Source of the DNA: Diospyros lotus | Taxonomy: Eukaryota; Streptophyta; Magnoliopsida; Ericales; Ebenaceae | Direction of reading: 5' to 3' | DNA length: 64,000 nucleotides | NCBI RefSeq assembly: GCF_014633365.1 | Contig: NC_068349.1 | Coordinates: 34,920,753 to 34,984,752 of the forward strand | Part shown: piece after piece, positions 1 through 10,700 of the stretch | Layout: each line of letters begins with the position of its first letter | How positions within the stretch are numbered: the stretch's first letter is position 1 | Program-made: the position numbers and the translations under genes | The notes under the pieces: model-generated | Told to the model about the DNA's origin: nothing | What the model saw: only the letters and a program-made list of their open reading frames with translations | Databases searched by the model: none

Positions 1-308
1 AAACTCTGCTGTCAAACTAAGTATCTCCCAAACCTCTAAACTAACAACAGATATTTTAAAGCACTGGGTAGAGTACATGCAAGCATGAATTCTGTGGTGG
101 GAAATGCAGGATTTGCCTACATAATCTTTAGAGGATTATCTACACCTAAAGTACATAATGAACTAGCACAAAATATATAAGTATCTCCATGTAATATCTA
201 ACTCTGGTTCCATAGATGTGCCTTAGTAAGATAAACAATTAGTAGAATAGGGAGGCCTTGTAAGTGGTACAGCAGCAAGAATATAACGCAAGATGATATA
301 TCACTAAC

Positions 309-1329
309 CAGCAGCTCGAAGCACCTCCTGCAGAATTAAAGGAAAAATCTATCAGTGGCCAGTGATGTACGGATTATAGAACATGAATGTAACAACAAGA
401 TATCCATCCACCTTAGTTATAAAGCCATGAACGTTGGAGGAGCTCGCAAAGCCTGACTTCGGAACCACCTGAAAAGTATTGAAAAACCTTTGTGCATGAA
501 CATCAGATTGAATATGGCTTTTTGTGGTGAAAACAAGAAAAAAAAGAGAGAGAGAGAGAGAGAGAACTATCATTTAAATCTCAGTAAGGCATTTACAAAG
601 CAACTATGTAAACAATGAGAGAGGATCAGGATTGATGGTTTAACTACATTCTCGGAGCAATTGCATAACATAGAAGGAATGTTTATCACAAAGTGTAGTG
701 CATACAACTCTAATAGGCAAGTGACAGCCAAAAATAAAGTGAATTTCTGAATCCTGAGTTAGCTGTTCTAAAGAAAATCCTTCTCATCTCAACAACTAAC
801 TTCAATTAAGCCCGATTGTGCATTGCCTAAGGCAGGTATAGTTAAACCACAGAAACAACCTTGAGGAACAAACAACAACAAGAAATGAACAATTTTCCAT
901 CGTCAAAAAAGAAAGAAAAAGTTTCACTTATGTAGTTAAAGGAGAAAACTGTGACATCACATCAGAACAAACAGAATAAGATATCAGGGCTGGTAGAGGG
1001 ATAGGCTGAAAGAAGAACATGAAGCATTAGAAAACGAAACGGAGTTTGTTTGTGCAAAAAAAAGTCAGAATATCAATCAACGAAAAGCCATAACCTAACC
1101 AGAATTGCCACCCAAAGAAACCCCAAAAACATAAACACTAAAAAGAGAGGTTACAATCACTTACCCCATTTACAAAATCATTACGGGCAGATGAAAAACC
1201 AACAGAACCCGCATCGGCTAGCCACTTTCTAGGATTATGCTCCATCTGGGAACACGAACCCCTGTAAGATTTCACAGCATTTGCCCATCTGTTCTTCAGT
1301 GAAAACCCAGTTCGCTTAACATAGTGCAT
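309..1329 (-). CDS. Possible 5' end of an unidentified spliced gene
   Basis: I do not recognise this gene. On the minus strand an ATG at 1329 opens 55 codons (1329-1165) ending at a strong donor (GGG|GTAAGT). Two further in-frame segments fit GT-AG rules: 468-412 (19 codons, acceptor TTTTCAG) and 327-309 (acceptor TTCTGCAG, donor GTTAGT). All junctions keep phase. A later segment may begin at 116 and run off the window. The N-terminus is rich in Arg, Lys, Ser and Asn and poor in acidic residues, which would suit an organelle-targeting peptide. A cluster of TGGGCY motifs lies just upstream. The microexon and the weak GTGGAT donor after 412 are doubtful. It could instead be spliced 5' UTR. Low confidence. 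Confidence 0.27.
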
Positions 1330-1544
1330 CTTTACTGGAAAGTAATTCAAATCTATTATCCAACTCTTGCGTTTAGGGGATGTATCAACGAAACCCAGTC
1401 GCCAATTTCACTCGAAAACCATACCCACAGTTTCAAATTCCTTGCAGAGAGGTCGACTTGGTGACCCAAAAACCAGTACCCTAAACTGAGAGAGAGTAAT
1501 CTAGTGGAGGCCACGTGCGGGGTACCTGAAGATGCACGTGCCAC

Positions 1545-1725
1545 TGTATTGGGCTCTCAACCGTGGGCCCACAAAATTTTCTTCTAAGCCCAGACTGCTG
1601 AAAGACTTGGGCCTTTGGGTCCTGCAAGGCCCAATAAAAACTTAAAAAATCAAAACGCTGTTTATTTGTGTGGCCGCGTGATCAGCCTGAACCTAAAACC
1701 CGAAAGCCCAGGATTGGGCCCGATG
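1545..1725 (-). promoter_or_regulatory. Site II-like (TGGGCY/RGCCCA) motif cluster
   Basis: In about 180 bp there are at least seven TGGGCC, TGGGCT or reverse-complement motifs (near 1550, 1565, 1588, 1608, 1629, 1704 and 1714). In plants, site II elements of this kind mark promoters of housekeeping, ribosomal-protein and mitochondrial-protein genes. The position fits a promoter for the minus-strand transcription unit beginning below 1550. Assignment to that gene is inferred. Confidence 0.45.
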
Positions 1726-1739
1726 GTGTGACCATCCGT

Positions 1740-2500
1740 CGGTCCATGTCATCATAAATGTACAAACTTTGTTGTAAATTATATCACAAAAGTGTTGCTT
1801 GTGGTTGTCAAATAGGCCCGGTTGTCTGGGATCTAAGTTAAGTTGCATCAAAATGAAAATATAAATAAAAAATAAATATCATATAATATAAAATAAAAAT
1901 TAAAAAAAAAATATTTTAAAAAAATAAAAAATGAAATGCAAAATATAAGGTAAATGAAAAAAATATGAGACTTTTTATAAATATAATTTTTAATATATAA
2001 AATTATAAAAAATAATTATTTAGTTTAAAAATAAATATAAATCTGCATTCAAATAAATTCTATAAATAAATTTTAAAAAAATTAAAATTTTTGAGTTATT
2101 TTAAGTCTCTAACTTTGAAAACGTATTTTTTATATTTTTTAATATTGTGAAATAACGTTAAAATATTTTTAAAATTATAAAAATAATCTATAAATATTTT
2201 TTGACATTTAAAAAAAGTAACATTTCGAAAACATCAAAATGACACCCTGAAAACATCTCCATCATAACTCAATGTTATCGAGTATTAAACTCTTGTTGAT
2301 ATTAATTTTTAATCACACTTTTATTAATATTTTTGATATAAAAATATTATATTTTTTTAATTCATTGTAAACATTAAATTTTATTTATATAATTATATCG
2401 TTTATGTCATATTTTTTTATTTCATCATGAATAAAAAAATTAAAATAATATATTTTTTATTATTATAAAATAAACAAAATCACCATTCTTGTAATTAAAC
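1740..2500. other. AT-rich intergenic DNA, no feature seen
   Basis: This stretch is very AT-rich, mostly A/T runs such as AATAAAAATT. It has no credible reading frame on either strand. It separates the putative minus-strand promoter from DUO1. No recognisable transposon ends were found. Confidence 0.6.
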
Positions 2501-2638
2501 ATGGGATGGGCAGGTGGTGTGAATTTCACAAGAACAGATGGGCATTTGGGTAATTTCCGATGGCCGTTTTGAAATATTGGAGAAAAACATGGGAATGTGA
2601 GCAAATATAGCAGATAGTGGGATTAGGTAGTGGGGACA

Positions 2639-2654
2639 AACCGCCTCAACCGCC
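2639..2654 (+). promoter_or_regulatory. Paired AACCGCC MYB-type sites in DUO1 promoter
   Basis: Two AACCGCC heptamers (2639-2645 and 2648-2654) lie 9 bp apart, start to start, about 145 bp before the DUO1 start codon. From memory, DUO1 binds AACCG-type MYB sites in its targets. The pair could therefore be an autoregulatory element or a site for another MYB. The motif is seen; the function is inferred. Confidence 0.4.
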
Positions 2655-2779
2655 ACTTCACTTCCCATTTCCCACCACTCTCTCAGTTCTGAAGCTTTTT
2701 CATTTTCACAGATTTCGGCAATCCCAGAAGCCGACTCTCTGCGCTTCAGTTTTGCACTGAGCCGGCGATTTTCCGGTGA

Positions 2780-2788
2780 ATGGGTTAG
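2780..2788 (+). promoter_or_regulatory. Minimal upstream ORF (ATG GGT TAG)
   Basis: A three-codon upstream ORF ends 8 nt before the DUO1 ATG at 2797. The two ATGs are in different frames. Such a short uORF could reduce translation of the main ORF or permit reinitiation. It matters only if the transcript begins upstream of 2780, which the CT-rich leader around 2680-2760 suggests. Confidence 0.5.
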
Positions 2789-2796
2789 CAGGGAAT

Positions 2797-5154
2797 ATGG
2801 GTCGCCGTCGACGTCGTCAACGAGAAGAAGAAGCGGAGGCAGAGGGTTTCATTGGAGACGATGAGATAAAGAAGGGGCCGTGGAAAGCGGAAGAAGACGA
2901 GGTGCTGATCAGCCATGTCAACAAGCACGGCCCCAGAGACTGGAGCTCCATTCGATCCAAAGGTCTCCTCCACCGCACCGGCAAGTCGTGCCGACTCCGC
3001 TGGGTCAACAAACTCCGCCCCAACTTGAAGAAGTATGCACAAAATTACTGTTTTCGGAGTTGCATATTACGTGTTCGTAGATTTGTCTGTGTGAAAATGT
3101 CATGCCAACAGGATATTTTCAATGGTTTTCCCTTTGTGTGTGTATTATTGGAAAATGGACTTCTTCCAAAATTTTGAGAAAAATGCTATTTTTCTGGAAT
3201 CTAGGTACGTGTAATGTGGTGGTAATGTTCTTATATACTAAAGGTCTTGATAGGGTTTTTCAGTGTAGCAGTTGGCGGCTTCAATTTGTTTAACAATTCT
3301 GTTTGATTTTCTATTTTCATAGCACTACTAATGCTTTAAAACAAACGACCAGAATTACTTTAGAAATTATGAGACATTGTAATTATTCTCTTGTATGAAA
3401 CATTTCTGGAGAACTTCTGTCAACGTAACCTTACTATTGCACATATACATACATACATAAATACATATATATATGTTATGTTATGTTGAGAAGAGTGGTT
3501 GATGGATTTTTCTTAGAATTGTAGTTGATGTTGGTTTCTTACTCGCTGTTTTTTTTTTTTTTTGAGAAGTGGGATCAAGTTTTCAGCTGAGGAGGAGAGG
3601 ATAGTGATGGAGCTGCAGGCAGAGTTTGGGAACAAATGGGCAAGAATTGCCACCTATTTGCCAGGCAGAACAGACAATGATGTGAAGAATTTTTGGAGTA
3701 GCAGGCAGAAGAGATTGGCCAGGCTTCTCCAGACACCAGCACCATCACCGTTGTCCCAATATCAGAACCCTAGTGAAGTTTCTGTTGTTCATGACATGCC
3801 TACAGATATGGAGGTAAGAAGTTGAATTCATGGGGAAAAAACTGAAAACTGAGATTTGCCTAAACCATGTTGAAATCTTGGGGGGTGGGGGGGGGTGGGG
3901 GGTTGCTAGTTTTCTTTCTTTGGCTAGGTTTTTATCGAACTTTATACATTGAAGAAAAAATTGGATTTGTTTGGTCCTTGCTAGGGATCAAAGGATTCCT
4001 TTTTCTTCTTTCAAATCCATTTTTTGTAGCTGTTGATGCATTTTAATTCAGGAGATGGATAACTGACGATCCCTGATCTCTAAAGTATGTTGAAGCAATT
4101 TGAACTCTCTTTAAGTTACATGTACATACCGGCTAGTGATTTCCCTTCAGCATGAGAGGTTGATTTGGATATTAAAGCCACTTCATTAAATTTTTTCTTC
4201 TTCTTTATAAACCTAAAATTCAATTCCATGACTGTCCCTTTTAAATTATTTGAAATAAAATTCAATCAAGACAAACAAGAAAAAATGCTTTTGAATTCAT
4301 GCACATTATACAGTAATTATTCAAGTTCTGGCTGATAACTAAGATATTTCTCTCCAGACACCTATTTGTTTACTCTCTGTTTACCAGTTCCTGTCCAAGA
4401 TCAATTTAGTTCCATAATTGACTGATATAGGAAAAAGCTACTGGAGTTCGGAACGTTCATCAATTCACTTCTTTGTAGAAAAAGGGCAGTTCCAGTGACC
4501 AAATAGCATTTACTAGCAAAGGTTTTTAGGAATTGCAAAGTGTTGGCACTTCTTATTGTAATGTTTGATGCAGAGTCTGAGGCTGACTCCTCTGTAAATT
4601 TCCAATTATTGCCTTTGGCCTTAGAAATCATGTGTTCTCCGCAATCTCAGGCACCGAAGTTCAGTTCTTCAACAGATGAAGAATCATCCTCAAAGTCCCA
4701 ATCTTGCTCCTCATTATTAATTGACAACTCCCAAATGATGATCAAGATGGTACCACTACCTGAGCTTGCAAAACCAGACTTGCTCCACTGTGAGCAAGAC
4801 TTTCTACAGCCCGAGTTCAACCCTGCTGAGAAGAATCCAGCCGAAGAGCCACAAGCATTTATCCCATTTCCCATAATTCCAGACCTCGAACCAGACCTTC
4901 CACTTGAAATGGGAAGCCAGGAACTCGCCTCTGTCCTCGGGAGCCCTAACTTACTGGAAATGTTTGGGAATGCTGATGCCTCAGATGTCGAAAACTTACC
5001 ACAGATTCCTCTTGTGCCACCATATCTTGGGGATGAAGGACAAGATGGAAGGGAAGATAATGGAAACTCTTCTATCCCAGACAGCTTCTTCAGTGACTTC
5101 CCAGCTGATGTATTTGGTCATATCGAGCCACTACCCAGCCCATCAGATTGGTGA
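2797..5154 (+). CDS. DUO1: R2R3-MYB transcription factor DUO POLLEN 1 (DUO1/MYB125-like)
   Basis: Three exons, 2797-3032, 3570-3813 and 4576-5154, splice at GT-AG sites with matching phase to encode 352 aa. The in-frame stop at 2758 and the absence of an earlier in-frame ATG fix the start. R2 (about residues 25-75) has Trp 29, 49 and 69. R3 (about 80-128) has Trp 102 and 121. Between them, NGIKFS carries the extra lysine (K82) typical of DUO1 compared with other plant R2R3-MYBs. WSSIRSKGLL and LPGRTDNDVKNFWSSRQKR also match DUO1 as I know it. The C-terminal half is Ser/Pro-rich and acidic, as expected for an activation region. In Arabidopsis DUO1 acts in the nucleus of the male germline, driving generative-cell division and sperm gene expression. 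The last acceptor (CAGAG|TCT) was chosen to keep phase and is the least certain junction. Confidence 0.95.
2941..2961 (+). promoter_or_regulatory. Predicted miR159 target site in DUO1 exon 1
   Basis: This 21-nt coding stretch (beginning TGGAGCTCCA, ending TCCAAA) pairs with miR159a as I recall its sequence. There is one mismatch, opposite miRNA position 12, plus two G:U pairs. It lies in codons for the R2 repeat (WSSIRSK). From memory, Arabidopsis DUO1 is a reported miR159 target, so post-transcriptional repression outside the germline is plausible. miRNA pairing is inferred; cleavage is untested here. Confidence 0.75.
3880..3902 (+). other. G-quadruplex-prone tract in DUO1 intron 2
   Basis: The coding strand reads six G, T, nine G, T, six G. 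It sits 67 bp inside intron 2 (3814-4575), so the pre-mRNA would carry it. It fits the general G-quadruplex pattern. Structure and any effect on splicing are inferred. Confidence 0.6.
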
Positions 5155-5800
5155 TGTTCTGTCCTTCTTGTAGATATAGAAAGAAGTATAGCAATTGTAT
5201 TTTGTCCCTCCCCCTTAGCTACACATTGAATGAATGGATATTGTGGGTGTTGCTATCCTTTGTACGTGACTCTTTTTCTACAATCTAAAGTTGATTGCCG
5301 GTCTCTCTATCCCGGCTAAAAAGATGGATGCCTCATGGATTGAATTGCTCACCATATGTTTCATTTTGCCTACTCAAGGGTGTGAGGTTTTTATTTATAT
5401 ATATGTGTGTTTGTGTGTGTGTTTGACATCACTAAGAATCTAAGGCCAAACTTCTCGATATGCATTTGGTAAACTCACAAAAATTTGTGTAGCCTCTCCT
5501 CCGAGAAGGTTTAAACTCTAGTAGTAGAGAAGACAATTATAATTTCTTACCCGTAGATGAAGAACCCTTTGAAGTGTGAGTTTTTAATCTAATAACCTCC
5601 ATAATTTTAAATTAGGTAAATCACCAAAAAATGAAAGTGGCAAACTCTTGCTCATTTTTAAATTTATTCTAAAATTCAATTTTGTCAATTCATTTCTTAA
5701 CATTCTAAATTTATTACAATGTCATGTTATCATTGTCCTTTCTTTAAAAGAGTTGTGCTACAATGCCCAAAAGAAATTGCCGCACGAATTTATCAAAAAA
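5155..5800. other. DUO1 3' flank and intergenic DNA
   Basis: The first few hundred bases after the DUO1 stop are likely 3' UTR. A TA/TG microsatellite lies at about 5390-5425. No open frame or transposon end is evident. Confidence 0.5.
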
Positions 5801-5809
5801 TTATCAGGC

Positions 5810-6160
5810 GGACTTCAACATCGTTGAAATCTGCCCACTGTGTAGTGGGTGAATGATGAAATCCGCCCAGCACTGTGCTGGGCAGACTTCATCATAGATG
5901 AAAGTTCGCCTAGCACAGTGCTTGGCGAATTTCATTTATGATGAAATTCGTTCGAACTGAATAGGCGGACTTCATCTACTGCTAGGCGATGATGGATGAT
6001 GAAATCCGCCCAACACTATGCTGGGCGAACTTCATCATCCAACACAGCACAACACTGTGTTGTGCTGTGCTGGATGATGAAGTCCGCCTGTTTAGTTCGA
6101 GCGGATTTTATCATAGATAAAATCCGTCCATCACTGTGCTACCCGGACTTTATTCAAATG
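5810..6160. repeat. Cluster of palindromic GCCCAGCACTGTGCTGGGC-type repeats
   Basis: A core built on ATCCGCCCAGCAC and its reverse complement GTGCTGGGCGGA, flanked by GATGAAGT/ACTTCATC arms, recurs at least five times in both orientations (about 5857, 5905, 5995, 6070 and 6110). The block 6033-6079 is a 47-bp palindrome with one arm mismatch. There is no coding capacity beyond short chance frames. It may be the end of a foldback or Mutator-like element, but no target duplication was identified. Confidence 0.7.
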
Positions 6161-6401
6161 CGCGCACGGTGTATTCGAGGCAAGACGATAATTTTAAGAT
6201 AAGGATATTTTTGTTATTTGATGTCTTTAGTCATCTTGTGTGTCAATCAATTTGGGCAAAGTAGAATAATCCTCTTTAAAATTAGGATAACAACTTTTAA
6301 TCTTTCCAAGTAATGGCGCGGGTTGCTTTCTAAAATGTAAGGAGGGACAAAAGAAAAATTTAGAAAATTTGTCTAAATTATTAGTTTGAAAATCTTATTT
6401 A

Positions 6402-6890
6402 GAAAAATTAAGATCAGTGATTATTATCGTTGTATTATTATGTATTTGGGGCAAGATTGCAAGGCCATCAATTTTCATGCCTCGAGAAGCTACACAAGTT
6501 AAAAATCTTGCATCTCAAGGTTGAAAGAAAGAAGAATAAGAGTGAGAAACAACAACAAACTCTCCAAGCACAAAAAATAACTACATAGCACATGTTTGTG
6601 ATTTTTGTCATAAAACATTCTTCATTGATCATCTCATTATTGCATTTTGAAACGTCAGTTAGGCCTCCATACGTTGGTAGGAGCCAATACAATCAATATT
6701 TTCCTTTCTTATTTCAACTTATCACCGTATAAGTTGAACATGGAAGGAGTACCTAAATGTGCAGAGAACCAGCATAGGACTTCACAAGAAGAATCAATCG
6801 ACAAGCAAGCACAAGATAAGGAATTGTTTGTATGATGTTTGGCTGAGACAAAAAGTCAATTGTCGTGGTGCTATAGGGGCAAAAGGAAGA
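6402..6890. repeat. Duplicated segment, copy 1
   Basis: This segment is similar to 6939-7778 (GATTATTATCGTTGT, CTTGCATCTCAA, CAACAACAAACTCTCCAAG and other blocks in the same order). Its right end (about 6817-6885) matches the last codons of the histidine-phosphatase gene. It is therefore a partial copy of that gene's 3' end and flank, without an open frame. Confidence 0.75.
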
Positions 6891-6938
6891 TTTAGAACAT
6901 ATGTTTAAGTTTACCTATTCAAAACCATACTTAGTGGA

Positions 6939-7778
6939 ATAAAAATAAGGGATTATTATCGTTGTGGTGTTATCTATTTGGGGAAATACTGCAAAGGCAT
7001 CAGTTTCCATGCTTGGAGAAGCTACATAGGTCGAAAATCTTGCATCTCAACTACGGGTATTCAATTAGTCGGAACCAAAACTGAAATTGACAAAAAATTC
7101 GAACTGAAAACCGAACCAGACCAGAAGAGTCCAATTTACATTCAGCAAGTATATGAGTGTATATGCAGTATACTGTATACACTACATAATACACATTGCT
7201 GTATGTATTTAGCAATACATACAATAATGTATATAGTACTGTATTTATTTGGTTTTCAGTCCAAAATCAAGACCAGACCAAACCAAATCAAAGACTAATT
7301 TTTCAAATTTTTTGGACTGAAGACTGAATCTAACTTATTCAGTCTTGGACCAGACCGGATCGAAAGACCCAATATGGTCCAATCCCATTTTTTGGTTGGA
7401 CCAAAATTTAAACACCCTCAGCACAAAAAGAAAAGAATAAAAGTATGAGAAGCAACAACAAACTCTCCAAGGAAAAAAATAACTACAAAACAAACCATAT
7501 TGCTGCATTTTCATCACAAAACATTCTTCATCAATCATCTTATTGTTGCATTTTGAAATGTCAGCTAGGCTTCCATAAGTTACCCAATACAATTGATACA
7601 TTTTCCTTTCTTATTTCCATTTATCACCTTGTAAGTTGAACATGGAAAGAGTTCATAAGTTTGCAGAGAACCAGAATAGGACTCCACGGGAAGAATTTCA
7701 ACACACAAGATGAGACAAGGAATCGTTTATATGACGTTTGGCTGAGACAAAGGATCATTTGTCGTAACGCTAGAAGGG
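6939..7778. repeat. Duplicated segment, copy 2 (includes 3' end of phosphatase gene)
   Basis: Counterpart of 6402-6890, and longer because about 370 bp (about 7051-7419) is inserted after CTTGCATCTCAA. Its right part contains the stop and last codons of the histidine-phosphatase gene, so this copy is the one attached to the gene. Confidence 0.7.
7051..7419. mobile_element. MITE-like insertion within duplicate copy 2
   Basis: This sequence is absent from the parallel copy at 6402-6890. The ends, CTACGGGTATTCAA and TTTAAACACCCTCAG, are imperfect inverted repeats. The interior has GACCAGACC and GGTCTGGTCC-like repeats seen in small hAT-type plant elements. No clean 8-bp target duplication is visible, so exact ends are approximate. 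Confidence 0.5.
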
Positions 7779-10700
7779 ATGTAGTTGACACCTCTTTGAT
7801 CACACAGCTCAAAGTTTCCAGGAGCAAATGACTCCTTTGCATCCAAGGAGATTGGTCTTCTCAAGTGCAAGTAAGAGCAGTACTCTATGCTATGTATTGT
7901 ACTGTTCTTCAAGAATGCAGAAGCTGTAACTGCAATTGCCTGGGCTGCATGAAGTACAAGATATTGTTAAGAAAACACTGTAGGCACCTGTTTAAAACTG
8001 CATGAAAACAGACACTAAAAGCAAAAAAAGGTCTTTCCCAGCAGTAGAAAACTGCCACTAAAAGTTTTTCCCAGCGGTTTTCACATTTTGTTGGGAGAAA
8101 AGGAGTTGGTGAAAGCACCCCTTTCCCGGCAGTTTCGAAAAACTGCCAGGAAAGGCTGTTCCTTTTCCCATGGTTTACGAAAACTGCTGGGAAAAGCTGT
8201 CAATGGCGGTGGTTATCAAAACCGCCTCTAAAAGATCCCTCGAGAAAAGCCCTCTTCCTTGCAATGAGATCAGTAATTTCGTTACACCATCTCATGGTAC
8301 TTCACATGTAGCTATATATGTCTACGATAATCCTAAAAATATGGTGCCTAAAGGTCATAAACAGGAATGATTTTTATAAAGATAAGTAGAAGAAAACCAC
8401 ACACACACAAAAAAAAATAAAGCTTTATAGGTCTAGTATCTGTTCATTTCACAAATACTGCAGGGAATCTTAGCCGGTAATTAAATTTGAGAAATAACAC
8501 CCTCTAAAATGAAGCTTACCATGCGTGACAAGCAATAAATTTTCAGAGGGGAATTTATCTGCCAAGGCCTTCACACTATGTGCATATCTAGCCGCTGCGC
8601 CAACTTCAGTTTCTTCCCACTGTGGCAACTGAAGTAACCCGGGGAGATAAACCATGTCAATGCTGACTAATTTTGCAGATGACTCACTTTGACTAGGTAT
8701 TGAAACAATATTTTGGAAGAGATTATTTATTTTTCGGTGAAGGGAAACCAAAAAAGGTAGAATTTACAGCCCATACCTCTAGATACACTCGTTCCACAGA
8801 GTGATCCACTGTCCCAGCTGGAAACATAGCTTCCAGCTCTGATATATTGAAATCAAAGTTTCCATCTTTAGGGGCAGCATCGAGGGCTATGGCTTCTCTG
8901 TTCAACATCTCACATAGTCCATACTCGATAGAGACCTGAAAAATGTGCAGGGGCAGTTCAAGCAAGAAAGTGGCACAGGTTGTGCAAATAAAACATATTA
9001 AACCTAAGAAAAGGCAAGCAAATTCATCGCATTAGTGTATACAAAGAACCATTTACATGTACATATAGGATTATAGTTCCACTAATTTTTCTTTATCCAT
9101 GAGCCAATATTTGTTCTAGAGACTATTTGCAAGCTTTTTCTTTGTTTCTGCATTAACAAATTCAATTAGATTACAAAATCTAACAAGTAATGGATGAAAT
9201 GTCAATGCAATTTATTTGAATCAGCCAGGCTATTAAAAATCAGATGAGATGCGGATAATTTCCATATAATAGCTCCTGGAGAATAGGAAAATAAATATTT
9301 TTGGGATAAATTATTAGCATAGTTTGTTTATTTGTTTTAGTATGTTTTATTTCTTTCTTTGCTTTAAATCTTTCCTAAGTAGTTTTCAAAAGATTATGTT
9401 TCCATTATTTAGGATTCTAATTAGGATAGGATTTTAAATCTTGATCATGTTTACTACTTAGGTATGGTTTATAATCTATTGTCCATATAAATCCTTTCGA
9501 GATGCATTCTTAGGCAGCCTGATTATTGAATTGATATTGATTTGAGATATTGAGTTGAGATTTTAGTTTATTCTTGTTCTTACTATTGTCTTTTGCATCA
9601 ATAGTGTTCGGGATGCAAATCCCATTTTCTGTTACTGCCTCGCAGCAGAACATTGTCAAATGCCTACTCTTATTGACAAAACACCTAGGGAAATTTTTAG
9701 CCGTGGGTATTCGCTCCATTAAGAAATAAGAGTAGTTGGTCGCACTTTAGTGTACAATTATTCCAATTAATGAATTAATCGAATCCAATTTTTCTTAGTT
9801 TGTCTGTTGCCTCCTCCTCTCGGAAGATAATTTTAGGAATCTGTAACTTAGGAAACAAACCCAAGTTCACAAATTTGGATTAAATTACAGCTATTTCAGC
9901 ACTTTATACCTATATCCCCATAGATACCCAAAAAACACTAGCTTAACCTAGCATCAGATATGTATGAAAAAACATCAATCTGAATAATAACTGTATGGAA
10001 ATTTGCTACAAAATGCAAACAGAAAACTAAGGTAAAACAACTATTCCAACCTTTGACAACTCTGTTAACCAAATAAACTTGTAAATTTCTATCAACCATG
10101 AACCATCCATTGGAGGCAAAGCGATTGAACAAGATCCCTTTAGGGTTCTTATTTCTTCACCAAACTGGCATCAATCAAGCAAAAGTGGCAATGTGACTCA
10201 TGAAGAGTGAAGAGTTGGGAATGGGGAACTGATGTATTCTAACCTCCTCTCTAGTCAAAAACAAGATAATGCATCCTAAGTCGCGTACTAAATAGATAAA
10301 AACAGAATAGAGTATGATAATGCCTAATAAATTTATCTTTTGTTTGGCATTTTTTTCTACCATCACCATCAGAGATTCAACACATTAAACCTAAGCAAAA
10401 AAGAAAATATCTCATAGACATTCAGATCTTCCAATTAAATGCTATTTGTAATCCACTGCTTCCAGAAACCACTGGCTTCTCGTAGTAGATATAGCAAATA
10501 TCACCTTATTGCAAAAAGAAAAAGCGATTCATCCAAGCCTTCGTATAGAATATAGAATATAGTGTTGCCTACAAAATAGCAACATAAAAATGTCCAATAC
10601 CTCCCCAAAACTTTTTGGATGCTTAGAAGAATTACAGTGCCAAAAACTTCACCTAATTGGGCACATTTGATTGATTTATATCTTTGTAAAGTTTCTATTC

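Noticed and set aside
2776..2796. Start of DUO1 at 2776
   Set aside because: The codon at 2776 is GTG. The first in-frame ATG after the stop at 2758 is 2797.
9301..9740. Solo LTR in phosphatase intron 1
   Set aside because: A TATA-like sequence and T-rich leader are present, but no TG...CA ends with target duplication could be found.
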